Source: Mercurialis annua
Taxonomy: Eukaryota > Streptophyta > Magnoliopsida > Malpighiales > Euphorbiaceae
Length of the DNA stretch: 64,000 nt
Direction of reading: 5' to 3'
Assembly (NCBI RefSeq): GCF_937616625.2
Contig: NC_065571.1
Coordinates: forward strand, 48,841,651 to 48,905,650
Shown here: piece after piece, positions 35,954-48,397 of the stretch
How positions within the stretch are numbered: position 1 is the first letter of the stretch
Layout of the letters: every line of letters begins with the position of its first letter
The notes under the pieces: model-generated
Database searches by the model: none
What the model saw: the letters and a program-made list of their open reading frames with translations, nothing else
What the model was told of the DNA's origin: nothing
Translations under genes and position numbers: made by a program

Positions 35954-36592
35954 AACTTAATTCTTGTCCGTAAAAGCAAATAACTCAAGAAAACATAGAT
36001 CAAATACTCTCTCTCAAATAGAAACCCTAGCCGTCAAGCGTTTTTCCTTTTGTTTTTCGCTTCGGTTGCCGTCAATGGTTTATTTTTGCCGTTGGCGGTA
36101 GCCATTTCTTTTTTATTGTTGTAGAATAAAATAAATGACCGACTCTTTTTCATCTTTTTCATTTTGGTTGGTAAATCTATCGACGAGGCGCATCAATTTC
36201 AATATATATACAAATAAAAATCAGAGATGGATCAAGACCTTTCAAGATTGAAGATGAAATCATTATAGGTTATATTAGTTTTTTTTTATAACTATTTTAC
36301 AGCGATTGTCTTTCTTTTTTGAAAGTTTTGCTGTTCTTTCTATATGAAAGATTTGTTGTTTTTTCATGAAGAGTTTGTGAGTGTTCTGTTAGACAGAAAA
36401 AGATTGGATCTTATTGTGTTAGAGCAGTTATGTAATTTTGATTTTATTTTGTAAGGCGATCTGCGAATCAAGGTTTATATCTTGTTTCATGTCAGGTCAT
36501 TAGAAACGGTTATACCCTTTCTGAATTCTTACACCTGTAACTGCTCTTTATTATTAATGAAAGATTTTGATTGTCAAAAAAAAAACAAAAAA
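35954..36592 (+). mobile_element. Retroposed insertion with 13-bp target duplication and A-tail
   Basis: 639 bp end in an A-rich tail (36575-36592) and are flanked by AAAACATGATATT at 35941-35953 and 36593-36605. This is the signature of LINE-type target-primed insertion. The body starts UTR-like and has a polyadenylation-like region near 36550 (ATTAATGAAAG). No reading frame is intact. It could be a 5'-truncated LINE, a SINE or a processed transcript. Confidence 0.75.
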
Positions 36593-36605
36593 AAAACATG
36601 ATATT

Positions 36606-37053
36606 GATTTTTTCCTACACGCATGCACAAAATGTAAACCGGATGTAAAATTGAGGTTGATTTTAGTGATTTATCATCTTAAATAACTATATAACCACCG
36701 ATTATATTTTTCATGGCCCTAATTTTTTTTAAAGTTTGATTAATTTGGAGCTAATTTGAATGATTATCTTTTAACTAACCTATGGATTCTGAATTTGTGA
36801 TACATTTAAAAGTATGTAAAAAGTACTAACATACCAAATACAACAATTTAAACATGCAAGGATATAAATAATTTTAAACCTTATAGGCGTCTAGCGTATG
36901 CCTAAATATTTTATGTAATTACAGACAATAACAATTGTTAGAAATACAAGAAAAATGTTATGAATATTCATACAAATACATATGATCAATCCGGATGCGA
37001 TTCAAAATTAGATCGGGGTTTGTAATTTGGACAATGTGTTGGTGTTGTATCAT
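36606..37053. other. AT-rich spacer
   Basis: No gene or repeat recognised. Confidence 0.4.
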
Positions 37054-37058
37054 GATGC

Positions 37059-38557
37059 TGTTAGTGATATGCACTAGGTCAATCATGTTTGACCATGTTT
37101 TGACTTTATCATTTTGTTATTTATTGATTGACAGTTTTATCATTTTATATTAATGATTAAAGACTTGAATGGTTAATTCTTTCTAAGGTCATCAAGTAGT
37201 TGACTTGATAGTAGAACCCTAAGGTTTAATAAAAGAATTATATATACCATATATCCCTAGTCTTAATAGAACATTGAGACTAGTATGATGTTGACTGATG
37301 ATTATGTTTTACTAATCATGTATATGAGATATTAAGTCAAATCATAGGTGCTATTTGAGAAATAAGGCACTGGATGACCCACTGTGAGAATACTACATAG
37401 ATCACTGTTATAAGTAATTCTTATTACAGTTCTATTAGTATAATCCTTTGACCTTGAAATCATCATGGATTTCTACATAGCTGTTTCATATTTTGATACA
37501 GTCTTACATTATCTTTAACAGGATAATAGAATAGATTGTCATTGGATATGAAAGTAACTATGTGAGAAATGTGAGTGACTGAGAAGGAATTTGTCCCTCA
37601 TTTATTTGAGTAAGATATCTATGGGCCCCTTGAAGAAGATAGACTGAAGGAAATGCATGGCCATGCTAATTGATAAGGAGTTATCATTTTCAGTCTACTT
37701 AGAGTCAAGAAACTAATGATTGAATATTATAAGGATGACATAACTATGCCTTATACTCAATCTGGATATCGAGAGACAAAGAGATTAAAATATTATTGTA
37801 AATGGTTAAATCGGATTATCGATATTCGTATAATTTGGGTAGTCATAATGTCTTGCTAGAGGCCACTTATGACTTGTGGGCTGAAATAGGGATTTTGAGC
37901 CTACTGCCAACGTTATATGAACCTACAGGGTCGCACACTAAGAACAGGCCCAAAACAGTTATGGGTTGTACAAGCCCAATGTGATTAATTATTATATATA
38001 TATATAATTCGTAATATATGTATATTAATAAATATATATTAATTCGAAATTAAGGATAAGTGTTTTCCTTAATTCATTATTTTTTAAAGACAATAAATAA
38101 TTAATATATATGGATGATTATCAAAAAGGAGTTTTTGATAAACATAAACTTGTAAGAATTGCAATGAGATTGAAATTCGAATTTGTCTCAAACCCTAGTG
38201 TTATTGTATCACTATAAATACACATTAAGCAATTGGTTTGAGGATCACGAAATTTATTATTCACTAAATCACTAAAATTCGAAATTGCTTGTGAAGCAAT
38301 AGTGCTAGCACACAAGCACTAGTTTTGGCTAAGGTCTGTTCGTGTGGATACTCGTAGAGGACGCGTTCTTTTGGAGGCGTTTCTGATCCGAGGCCAGGTA
38401 TCACCAAAGTGAACCACCTCCTTCCTTCCTACATTGCTGTTGAATTCGACATACAAGTAAGTACTTATTCTGTTAATTCGAATTACATGGATCTTGGTTT
38501 GGGTTTTTAGATAACTCTTTGAAATTCCGCTGCGTTATGAACCGAAAAAACCCAACA
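37059..38557 (+). mobile_element. Solo LTR of a Copia-type retrotransposon
   Basis: 1499 bp begin TGTTAG and end CCCAACA, with the 5-bp target duplication GATGC at 37054-37058 and 38558-38562. A TATA box (38213-38220) is followed by a transcript-leader-like region, which orients it on the plus strand. No internal domain is present, so it arose by recombination between two LTRs. The Copia assignment is from general appearance. Confidence 0.85.
38213..38220 (+). promoter_or_regulatory. TATA box of the solo LTR
   Basis: TATAAATA about 345 bp before the LTR end, a usual place for the U3 promoter. Confidence 0.5.
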
Positions 38558-38562
38558 GATGC

Positions 38563-39287
38563 CAACTTTGATTGTCGGTGGCGTCAGGCTATGGTGGAGG
38601 CGGGGATTTGAGTTTTTAGAAGTGATAATGCTAATTCAACTTGGCGGCGGTAAAGAACAGATGACGACAATGCCTACTCGTCTGGCAACCCAAATTTTCA
38701 ACATTCTAGTCGATTTTTCATGCCAAAAACACAAAAAAAAAAACACATAAAATAAGCATATAACACTATCTAATATCAATAAACAACATAAACAAGCAGA
38801 ATAGATCGAAAAACACATTAAAAGCCATATTCTTTAAAATCATGGCATGTGAGCATATGATCACAAAAATACTTAGATTATGCAAATTTAATGAATTGAA
38901 GGCATTAAAATTGATTTTAATGTTTGGGGTCCTCAAAATACCATTCAGAGTTCTTGACTCATTTTCTATTGATTTGGTTGAAGAATTGAACACAGTTCTT
39001 CGTACATAAACTAGTTCTTTGATTGATTTGTTTGAATTGGTTATGGTTGTTTGGTGCCTGAGATTAATAATAATGTGTGTATTATTTTATTAGTAAAATT
39101 ACCAACCCTAATTAATTGTTAAATGAGGTATATATAATTATTAGTTTAGGTGCATTAGTTATGTTTTATTTATTAATTTTTGGATTATTCTACGGGTGTC
39201 ATGAAAAAGGCGGTAAAGAGTTTTTTTTTTCTGAAAGCATAAAAAATGACTTTCAGAGTCATTGAAGTTATGATTTTTGAAAAATGG
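38563..39287. other. AT-rich spacer
   Basis: No gene recognised; it is the right flank of the solo LTR insertion. Confidence 0.4.
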
Positions 39288-39625
39288 GTCAACACGGACT
39301 CTAAATTTGTGATACATGGTCATTTAATCCAATTTTTATTTTTTTTAGCAATTAACCCCAAAACTCTTCATTTTTTGGTCAGATTACCCATAATTTATAT
39401 TTTTATTTCAAAAAAAAAGGTTTGGGATAGTTTTATCGCAACAATTAGGAAACTTTCTAATTTCTTTTTCGCATCGCTCACATCTGATTTGTATTTCACG
39501 CATTTTTAAAATACAATTGTGTGGTAATCTGACCCAAAAATGAAGAGTTTTAGAGTTAGTTGCTCAAAAAAGTAAAAACTGGATTAGATGACTCAATGCC
39601 ACATGTTCAAGGGGTGCCTTGACCC
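39288..39625. mobile_element. MITE, relative of the element at the left window edge
   Basis: The left arm GGGTCAACACGGACTC and the complement of the right arm GGGTCAAGGCACCCC start long inverted repeats that share AAACTCTTCATTTTTTGGTC. Confidence 0.65.
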
Positions 39626-41455
39626 TATCTCCTATAATTTTTGTACATGAACCAATCAAATTTACAAATTGACGCATATACTTATAAGGCATTGATATTA
39701 GTCCAATTTCTTAAAAATTTATCTGCAATTCCTTTGAATTTTATGGATTATTTGAGAAAATACAGTTTAGTCCTTCAAATCTACCGCTGCAAGTCGATCT
39801 ACTCTCTTAAATTCTGTTAAGCGGATTACTAACTCGTCACTCATGCAGATCTATTTAGAAATTATCATTGAACGTTCTAGTCCTTTATCGCTTTTCTACC
39901 TGGTATCTATAGATAAGTTTTATTTTGTAATTTAGTATTCGATGACATGATTCTTGGTTTAAAAAATTTTACGCCAGTCACATGGAACTGGAGGTATTGA
40001 ATAGGTCCAACTGTTTAAAGAATTAAGTGGATCGTCAAAAATAAGCTTTAAAATATTAAAAATTATTGTTGGTGCTGCATTGCTGCTAAGTCTAATGACG
40101 TCGAGATGAACTATCACAAAGGGAGGCGACGACAATACTAAGATAATAAGTCAGTGACTACCAAACTGGAGATAACATGGGCTGCAATTATGACTGAGAG
40201 AGTGTGATGGCGGTGGTTCAGAGCTAAAGGAAGTGCGGCGCTTGTTGGTAGAGAGAAAAAAATATAACCTTTAAATTTATTTTTTACTACGGAATACATG
40301 ATATTTATGTGTTTTAAATTATTATTTTAATCAACTGCCACATCAACAATTTCTAAAGGTGTTATGATAAAATGAGCATAATTTTTTTATTGTTAATTCA
40401 ACTAAAGTCTTAGAAGTTATGGACCTCTTGGTAAATAAGCCTTGGAGACCTCACCAACAAACCTCTCTTGTTTCTTTAAATTGTTTTTTTCTTTCTAGAC
40501 ATCTATACTAAGTTAAGATAGACATATAAATAAGTCCAAACACTAACTATTCAACAAACTTAATTCATTCAATGTTGCACACCCCTTTTTTCTTTTTCTT
40601 TTACTAATATTTTATCATCACCTACTTGTTTCCTTCTTGTTTTGTGCACCCCAAAAAAGTCAGAAATGCACACAAACTGTACCCCATCTCTTATTATTAT
40701 TCATCCAACTCCAACGAAATGTACAAACTAGCTGTAAATCAAATAGTATAGACGTTGGGCAATAAAATATTAATATTGTAAATTCAAATTTTCTCATAAA
40801 GGGCCTTCCTTTCCGATTTTTTTTTTAAAAATCCAACAATTTTTTTTTATAATTAGTATAAATATTTTTTTAAATCAAATTTTACAGATTCAATGAATAT
40901 AAGTATCATCTAACTTTAAAAAAATAATACTATATAATCCTTAATTTTAACTCACCAACTCACCTGACATGACAACAAAATAGCGGATATATTAAAAATT
41001 GTTTTTATACATTTTTAATAGAGAATTGAACGAATAAAATACTAACATGTAAGATATATGGAAGATGGTACAAAATAATACAGTAGGTTAAATATATTTT
41101 CTTTAAAAAAATTCATTCAATAAAGTCAACCGCCACCTGTGCATTCCCTTCCACTGCATTTTCATCTAGACATACACGTGCCGGTTCCCTCAGCCTCTTT
41201 TTCAAGCCAACAATAAATATTTAAAAGCCGGTCCAGTCCCGATCCGATCACGTCACGTGTTGAATGACCATCGATTTATAATTTGGTAAATTCCAGTTCT
41301 ACCACAAAATATAAATAACACGTCTCACTTTCACGTCTGTAGGTAATGTTAAATTAATGGTGGTTGTAGACTACTTAGGGCAGACTTAGTAGGAGAATTT
41401 CAGGTTACATTTGCATTTTTGCGAGAGGCTTGGGGCTAATTTCGTCTGACTGACG
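39626..41455. other. Spacer and promoter of the coiled-coil gene
   Basis: 39626-41100 is AT-rich with no reading frame I trust. 41150-41455 is the probable promoter and leader, with a TATAAATA-like box near 41310. Confidence 0.5.
41247..41260. promoter_or_regulatory. Overlapping ACGT elements (CACGTCACGTG)
   Basis: A G-box CACGTG overlaps CACGTCA, whose complement TGACGTG is the core bound by several bZIP factors, including ER-stress bZIPs. Another CACGTG lies near 41176. It stands about 60 bp before the TATA-like box of a gene for an ER-type protein. Function is inferred. Confidence 0.4.
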
Positions 41456-44400
41456 ATGACGGCGGCCTCTAATCTTGTGCTTCTTTTTTCTACGTTTCTC
41501 CTCATTTTGTCCGCCGTTAAGGCGGATGAATCCGCCGATGGTCAACCTATTGGATCGGACGCCGCCGCGGTCGGTGATTCTGATAATTTCAAGATTCAAC
41601 TTCAACAACTTAACTCCAAGATCCACGCTCTTGGTTCGTCACTCTCCTTTTCTTTATTGATTAAATTATTTTCAGTTACGCGATTTCTTACTCTATAAAT
41701 TACTGTTATAATTTTTTTTATTGTACTTATTTTCTCTTCATTTCTTCTGTTTATTTGTTAGATAATTCTCTGGAAATTGCAATTTGTTTTCATTTTTAGT
41801 TTGTTATGTGAAAATGTAATGGATAATTTTTTTTTCCTTTTTTATCTGTCGGTTATGAAAATTAGTTCAGATAACAAATAAGATTCTGATTCTTTGCTTG
41901 TAAATATAATTTCACAAAAAAAGCATCTGAGATTGGTGTGGATATAAAAATTAAACTGTAGGATGTTTGTTTGACTATTTTTCTTTGGTTGTTTGAATAT
42001 GTGAAGAGTCCCAAATTGATGAGAAAACCAGAGAACTGAAGAGCAAAGATGAGTTAATTGCGCAGAAGGAGAGTATCATTCGGGATAATTCCGTTAGTAT
42101 CACATCCATGAAGAGTGAAATTTCTTCTCTTCAGGTATACTTACCATTCCATGGCGGTATTTACTAAAATTACATGTCATGATTAGACACCATTTGAACT
42201 TCCTGTTTAATTGAAACAGGGTAATATAGATGCAGCAGAGAAGGCGGGAAAGGCTCATGCCCGGGCAGGAGAGCTGGAGAAGCAGGTTCATATAAATTTA
42301 GATATACTTGACTTGTAAGTTTTAAATACCGGTTCAGATATTTATAGATGCTACTGCTTCCCGATGCAGGTTGACAAAATCAAAAAAGAATTAGAAGTTC
42401 AAAACAGCGAGAAAGAGGCCCTGGTATTGCGGGCCACTGAAGCAGAAAAGAAGATTGATGAACTGAACTTGAAGTTAGAAAATGTAACTTACTTCCCCAG
42501 GATTTTAGAAAAATTTTGGTTGCCGTATCACTGTCTTCTGCATGCATGTTGACATCTGCTGAGAGCATCATCATCATACATAATCATCTTTTAATTGATA
42601 ATTTTGGCAGTAAATAAGTAGCTCACTAATATTGTTGAGGTTTCCACTATAAATCCCTCTTAAGTCTTAACTACTTGACTATATGACATTGACATGCTAA
42701 TGACTAAAATTACAGTTGAAGACTATGAGGCTGCTTAGCCACAGGCTATAAGTTTAATTCAACTGAGCCTTAGTATCATCTATTCACAGTTTTATGTGGA
42801 TCCTTCTAGTAATGTTAGAAATCTTATCCAAGTCGTTTTTTGTTTGTTTTGTTGGGTGTGATATTATGCACTGATACATCATATGTCTTTTTTCAGCTTC
42901 AAAAGATTAATGAGGAACAGAAGAGCAAACTTCGCAAGACAGAGCGCGCTCTTAAAGTTGCTGAGGTAATATGGTTACATGAAATTTATAGTGTGTCTAG
43001 TGTTGGATGATGAATTAATATGCAGGTTATCCCCCCTTTTTTTTTTCTTTTTGTAGGAAGAAATGATAAAGGCAAAATATGATGCTACATCAAAATCTAA
43101 AGAGTTAAAGGAGGTAATTAGTTAATTTGTTATTGTTTTTTTAGCTGTTTAAATTGTTTGTCTCAAGTTGCTCTCTGTATATTTGTTTTAATTTTCTACA
43201 TGAAATCAATGTGTTTGTCTCCGATTGGTTATAAATAAGGACAATTCATGCTCATGTAAAATTCCAAATTGTAGTGATCTATTATAGAGTTTGTGAATTC
43301 TAGTTGCAAAACTTGGGGAAAAATATGAGATTTGCATTCATAAATGCTTATCTGTAATATTGTTCATAGCTTTCTGTTGTAGATAACATAACACTTATTA
43401 GCAAGGGAATGTTAGTTCTGGAAATACCAATGATGAATTATGAACGATGTGATCAATTAATAATGAGCTTCCATCTTTTTAGTCTGTGTTTGGCATGGCA
43501 TGTGCTGTGCATCTGATTACATGTTCAAGAGAATGCTACCATGACAAGAACATTGTATAATTGTATTATTGCTTGATGCCCAAATTTTTGCTTTTTTGTA
43601 TCAGCATGTATCATCCGAAACACATGATATTATTACAGCCAATAAAAAAAGCAACACTGTAACTCTAGGCCAATGTTTCCTATCATGCTGGCCTATAAAT
43701 GAGTTTAAATTTTTTGAATTGTGTCTATCTAAGAAGAATATACAGAGCCTTCATAAGAAGATTGCATCTGGTCGAAGTAGAACTCAAATAAAAAAAAAAC
43801 ACATGATATTATTACAGCCAATAAAAAAAGCAACACCGTAACTCTAGGCCAATGTTTCCTATCATGCTGGCCTATAAATGAGTTTAATTTTTTTGAATTG
43901 TGTCTATCTAAGAAGAATATACAGAGCCTTCATAAGAAGATTGCATCTGGTCGAAGTAGAACTCAATCAAAAACTGATTTGCTTGCTTGAACATTCTGTT
44001 AGTTGACTTGTATGGTCTGGCTTTTGGTGTCAATTTGTCATAACAGGCTGAGTAATATCAATTATACAATGCTAAATGAAAATTTATGGAGTAGAATCTG
44101 GCATCAAGCCTGTCTTATAGTTCTGGCATGTGTGCAGGTTCATGGTGCATGGTTTCCACCTTGGCTAGCTGTACAATTAGTTCGTTTTCAGGTGAAGAGA
44201 TGCAAATATATAAGATGTGTCCAACACAAATATTTCCATTTTGTGGCCTGGTGAAACTAATTTAATTTTTTATCATTGGCGCAGACACATTGGGATGAGC
44301 ATGGAAAGCCAGCCATGGAATTGGTGATGCAAAAGGTATTATCTTCTGGTTGCAACATGGGATTAAATGATTTTTCTTTATGTAACTTGGTGGCTTAAAA

Positions 44401-45875
44401 GTTACATATTATAGTTCTAGGTCATAATTATTACATTTTTCAGAATACAATCTTACTAAAAGGCAATGTTAAAATTGTTTCAGGCCCTGGAGAAAAAAGC
44501 CCATGCTGAAAACTGGGCAAAACCTCATTTGGAAACAGTTAAAATTGTAAGCCTACATCCTCCAGATTCTTTTTTCCAATGTAGAGAGTACAGACCACAA
44601 CTTTGAGTGAGGTTTTTCTTTCCCCTTTTGTCATGGCATGTATGTTTTTTGCTCTAAAATTGAAGAACTAGCAGTTCTTATATTTAGCTACTTGCTGTTT
44701 GCTGCGTTGGCTTTTTGTTTAATATTGTTTGTTATTGGAACCTTGGTTGATTGCTTAAGCGTCTGAAAAAACGGGGATGTTTTTACTCATTATTATTTAC
44801 CCTGTTGCTTGAAGAAATGGATCCCAGCTGTGAAAGAGCAATGGGTGGTGATAACAACTCATGTTGAACCACATGTGCAATCACTGACTGCGAAAGCAAT
44901 TGAAGCTTATGAAGCCTCAAAGACTGCAGTAACTCCACATGTCATTAAAGCACAAGAAGCTGTTGTTCCTTACTTTCAGGTGTATATTCTTTCATCATTT
45001 GATTATTATATATAGTCTGTCTTAACCTGCATTTAAACCACATAATTTAATTGCAGGAAGCTAAGAAGTTTAGTAAGCCATATATCGATCAGGTTGCAAC
45101 TGTTACAAAACCCCATGTGGCTAAGGTCAGGGTGGCTTTGAAACCCTACACAAAGCAAGCAGTTCATGCTTATGGGAGGTTTTTGGAGTCTGCAACCACA
45201 TACCACAATCAGGTATCCCTAGTGGTGTTATTATATCAGAGTAATGTTGTATTCTGTTGTTACATGTGAGTTGTGAGTATGTTAGTAAGATGAATTATGC
45301 CTTTTGAAATGTTACTTGAAATAATTTGGATAATGATATAAAATCAGGATTTGACTACTTCTATCTTTATGCTTTACCGTTGCTAAAATTAAAGGCTGTC
45401 TTGTGTTTTGTCTAGGTGCAAGGCATTGTACAAGAAAACCTGAATAAGCATGAGCTTACAAGACCTCTTGCAACGAAGGAGTTGATCTGGTTCGCTGTAT
45501 GTGTTCTTGGTTATGCATTGCATAAGTTTGTTTGCTGAAAAGTTGTCAACATAGCAAATTTATATGCTGCAAGCTACTCAGCATCAACAATCTAACTGAC
45601 AAGCCAATCTTTTAATATTGTAGGCCTCTGCTCTGTTGGCTTTACCTATAATCCTTTTGTCTAGAATTTGTTCCGCAACTTTCTGGTCAGTTTCTTACTT
45701 AAGTCCATTTGATGATGAGCTGTTTGTCCAATCACCTTGTCTGAACTTTAACTAATTCCCTTTATGATCTTATTATTTACTTGAACTTTGCAGCACGAAG
45801 ACAAAGAAGCCTACTCGACATGCTCATACCAACCACACTCGTCGTAAGGCCAAAAGGGGACATTCTGAGAAGTAG
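41456..45875 (+). CDS. ER coiled-coil membrane protein, At2g24420/At4g31340-like
   Basis: Fourteen exons (41456-41633, 42007-42134, 42220-42285, 42370-42483, 42897-42965, 43057-43113, 44138-44191, 44285-44335, 44484-44546, 44815-44979, 45057-45212, 45416-45496, 45624-45685, 45794-45875) have matching phases and encode 441 residues. Residues 1-23 are a signal peptide ([16 protein letters not shown]). Residues about 45-230 form a long coiled coil rich in Glu and Lys. Then comes a conserved block with [10 protein letters not shown] and HWDEHGKP. Residues 280-390 contain repeated VxPH/KPY motifs, followed by one membrane segment (about 392-412) and a basic tail ending [11 protein letters not shown]. 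Family members are often labelled DNA repair ATPase-related or myosin heavy chain-related, but no ATPase motif is present. The biochemical role is unknown. Intron 6 carries a 179-bp duplication. Confidence 0.9.
43618..43975. repeat. 179-bp tandem duplication in intron 6
   Basis: The copies 43618-43796 and 43797-43975 differ by a C/T, an A/T and changes at the A-rich junction. They cause a chance frame across the junction. Confidence 0.9.
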
Positions 45876-47123
45876 AGTACCACGAGGTTGTTAGTTATTA
45901 TCTTATCTAAAGTAACTGCCTTCTGCTTTATCCTTTTTGCTGTTAGAATACACGTAGGTGCCTGCTTTCTTCAAGTTGGTTGTTCCAGGTTGCCACCATT
46001 TGAGACTTCTGTTTATGATTATTATAACGATAAACCATGGCATGTTTTCTTGTTAATTTTCCATGCTCGTGCTTTTTCAATTAAGAACATTTAATAATCT
46101 ACGAGTGTGGAGTAGGGAGAGGAAGGGGAAGGGGAAGGAGACAGAAAATAGTTTGTCGGGGCAAGATTGGATTTGGGCTTTCTGTGATTGGTGGGTGTTC
46201 CAGTTGGTCAATGCTGCAATTTGGTTACCGATTTGGCTCTGCTACTGTGGTTTTTCACTCCCATCCCTATAGTTCTTCACCTTTTCCCCAATAATGCAAA
46301 AGTGTCGAGGCAGTCATGACAGAATTCACTAATAGAGTAGAGTTCATGTATGTGGAAGTAGAAGGTCTCGCATCTTATCTCTGGTGCCTTTTGGATTAGG
46401 AATCCAAATTTTTTGCTGATAAGCTTAAATTGAGTAGCAAAAAATGGTGTATGTGTAGCTGAAAATTAAATTGCTGCTTGCTTATAGTTTTAATTGATTC
46501 AATCCAACAAATTTTGTCTATTTTGCAGATTATGTGTAATGTCCTTTTGTACGGACTCCTTGCTCATTTCAAAGTTGAATTCTCTTGAAGAATTTTCATA
46601 TTTTTTGGAGCTCCGGCATGTTTTGTTCAAAATGTTTTCAAGGAACCCTTCATCACACCACAGAATGAGACTATGTTGGATATTTCAGATGTAGTATTGT
46701 TAAAGTCTGTGAATGCTGTTAGATTGTAGTTTAATTGTTTATTATTGATAGTTCAGAATTGAAATAATTATAAATTGCCTTAAAAACGTATTTTTATCCG
46801 GCATCAAATTTCTTTTACAAACTTATTCGTTGCTTCTTTTATTGAATAGTTGCTCATTAGTCGTTTTCTAGTTTCTGAGAATGTATGGACAGGGTTCAGG
46901 TGCCCCTCTCACAAACAGGGTTTCTGCATTGTTTATTTAAAAAGGAAATTGTTGCCTGAGACTTTAGGCAATATCTCAAATGATCCATCCTGAAATTAAG
47001 CAGGTCAATCCGCTTAAAATGTATTTAAAATTAAATGTAAAGTGCAACTCATAAAAAATTTGTATGTATGTATATATTAAATTATGCTAATATATTAATA
47101 CAACACTTATTTTTATATGAATA

Positions 47124-47201
<78 letters not shown>

Positions 47202-48397
47202 ATTCTAACATGTTTAATGGATTTTTGTATAAATAATGATCTAGTTTGTGTGGTATTAATATGCTATAGCTAAATAAATGTGTCAATATCTCATCTTAAA
47301 AATTATGACATGATTATTTTATATAAATATTATTTATATGTCTTTTTGGTTCAATTGTTAGTGGTAGCTGATAGTTATTGCTCATAGACTAACTTGTTTA
47401 GTGATATCAAATTAGATGTTATTGTTCATATGGTAAAGAATATATATTTCTATTTTTTATATTATAAATAAATAGTACTATATTTAATAAAAAAATAATT
47501 CAAATTGTTTGTAATAAAAATATTTAATTTAGAAACTATTTGATAAAAAATTGATAAATTTTAAAATTAATTTGAACTAATTATTTATGGCTACTATATA
47601 TAAATAATTAATTTTTATATAATTTACAAATAATTAAATCAGTTATAAATAATATAAATAATATTTTAATAGCGATAATTTGTTTAAATAATTATTAAAG
47701 CCAGTAGTTAGATTTTTTTTAAATAAAGCTTTTTTACAGCAGTAGTTGGAGATTCTAAAAGTTAAAAGCTCAAAATTTCAATGTAGTTTTTAAAAAAGTA
47801 AAAGCTGAAAGTTATTTTGAAAAGACGAATCAAACGCTCACGTTTATCCGATTTATCAATTCAACAATTATATGAAGTGATTACGATATATTTGGTTCAG
47901 TAGTGTAACTGATAGTCGATAGATAATACTTATTTTATGATATCTGATTAATGTTTGGTGTTGGTATATTTTTATTTTGTAAATAATTATATTTTAATAA
48001 ACAAAAAAATAACTATTTTTTTTAAAAATATAACATTTGATTTTAAACTTCTTTTATATAAAAAATTTGATAAATCTTATATTTTGATTTATTAAAACTA
48101 ACAGTTGTTAGAGATTGTTCACTAAAAGCTTAAATATAATTTTTTTAAAAGTAGAATTTAAAAGCTCCATGAAAAAATAATGCAAATTGCTAACTTCTTT
48201 GAGTTTTTATGTCATCTGCTAGTGCTAATCATCCCCAACTTACAACCAAAAGGAAAGAAACTATAAAAATATGTATCCCCATTACATAAAATGATACGTC
48301 AAACAGCTGGGTATTTTACCCACTGAAAACCCTAATACATTACAACGCATAAATAAAAGAAGTAACGAGGCATAATCATAACTGAATCCCCACTTGC
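45876..48397. other. 3' region of the coiled-coil gene and spacer
   Basis: 45876-46770 is probably 3' UTR and flank. 47124-47199 is a (GT)n(TA)n microsatellite of about 75 bp. 47340-48180 is AT-rich with degenerate hAT-like ends (TTTGGTTCAATTG and its mirror). No gene is seen. Confidence 0.5.
47124..47199. repeat. (GT)n(TA)n microsatellite
   Basis: Six or so GT units run directly into about 30 TA units. Confidence 0.95.

Noticed and set aside
37037..38557. Left LTR border at the TGTTGG near 37037
   Set aside because: The flanks do not match there. Starting at 37059 gives an exact GATGC target duplication.
43569..43841. 90-codon plus-strand frame
   Set aside because: Crosses the junction of the 179-bp intronic duplication and has no conserved content.
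46063..46694. Short frames downstream of the coiled-coil gene
   Set aside because: They lie in the probable 3' UTR and flank, show no conserved motif, and the main gene already ends with a normal stop.
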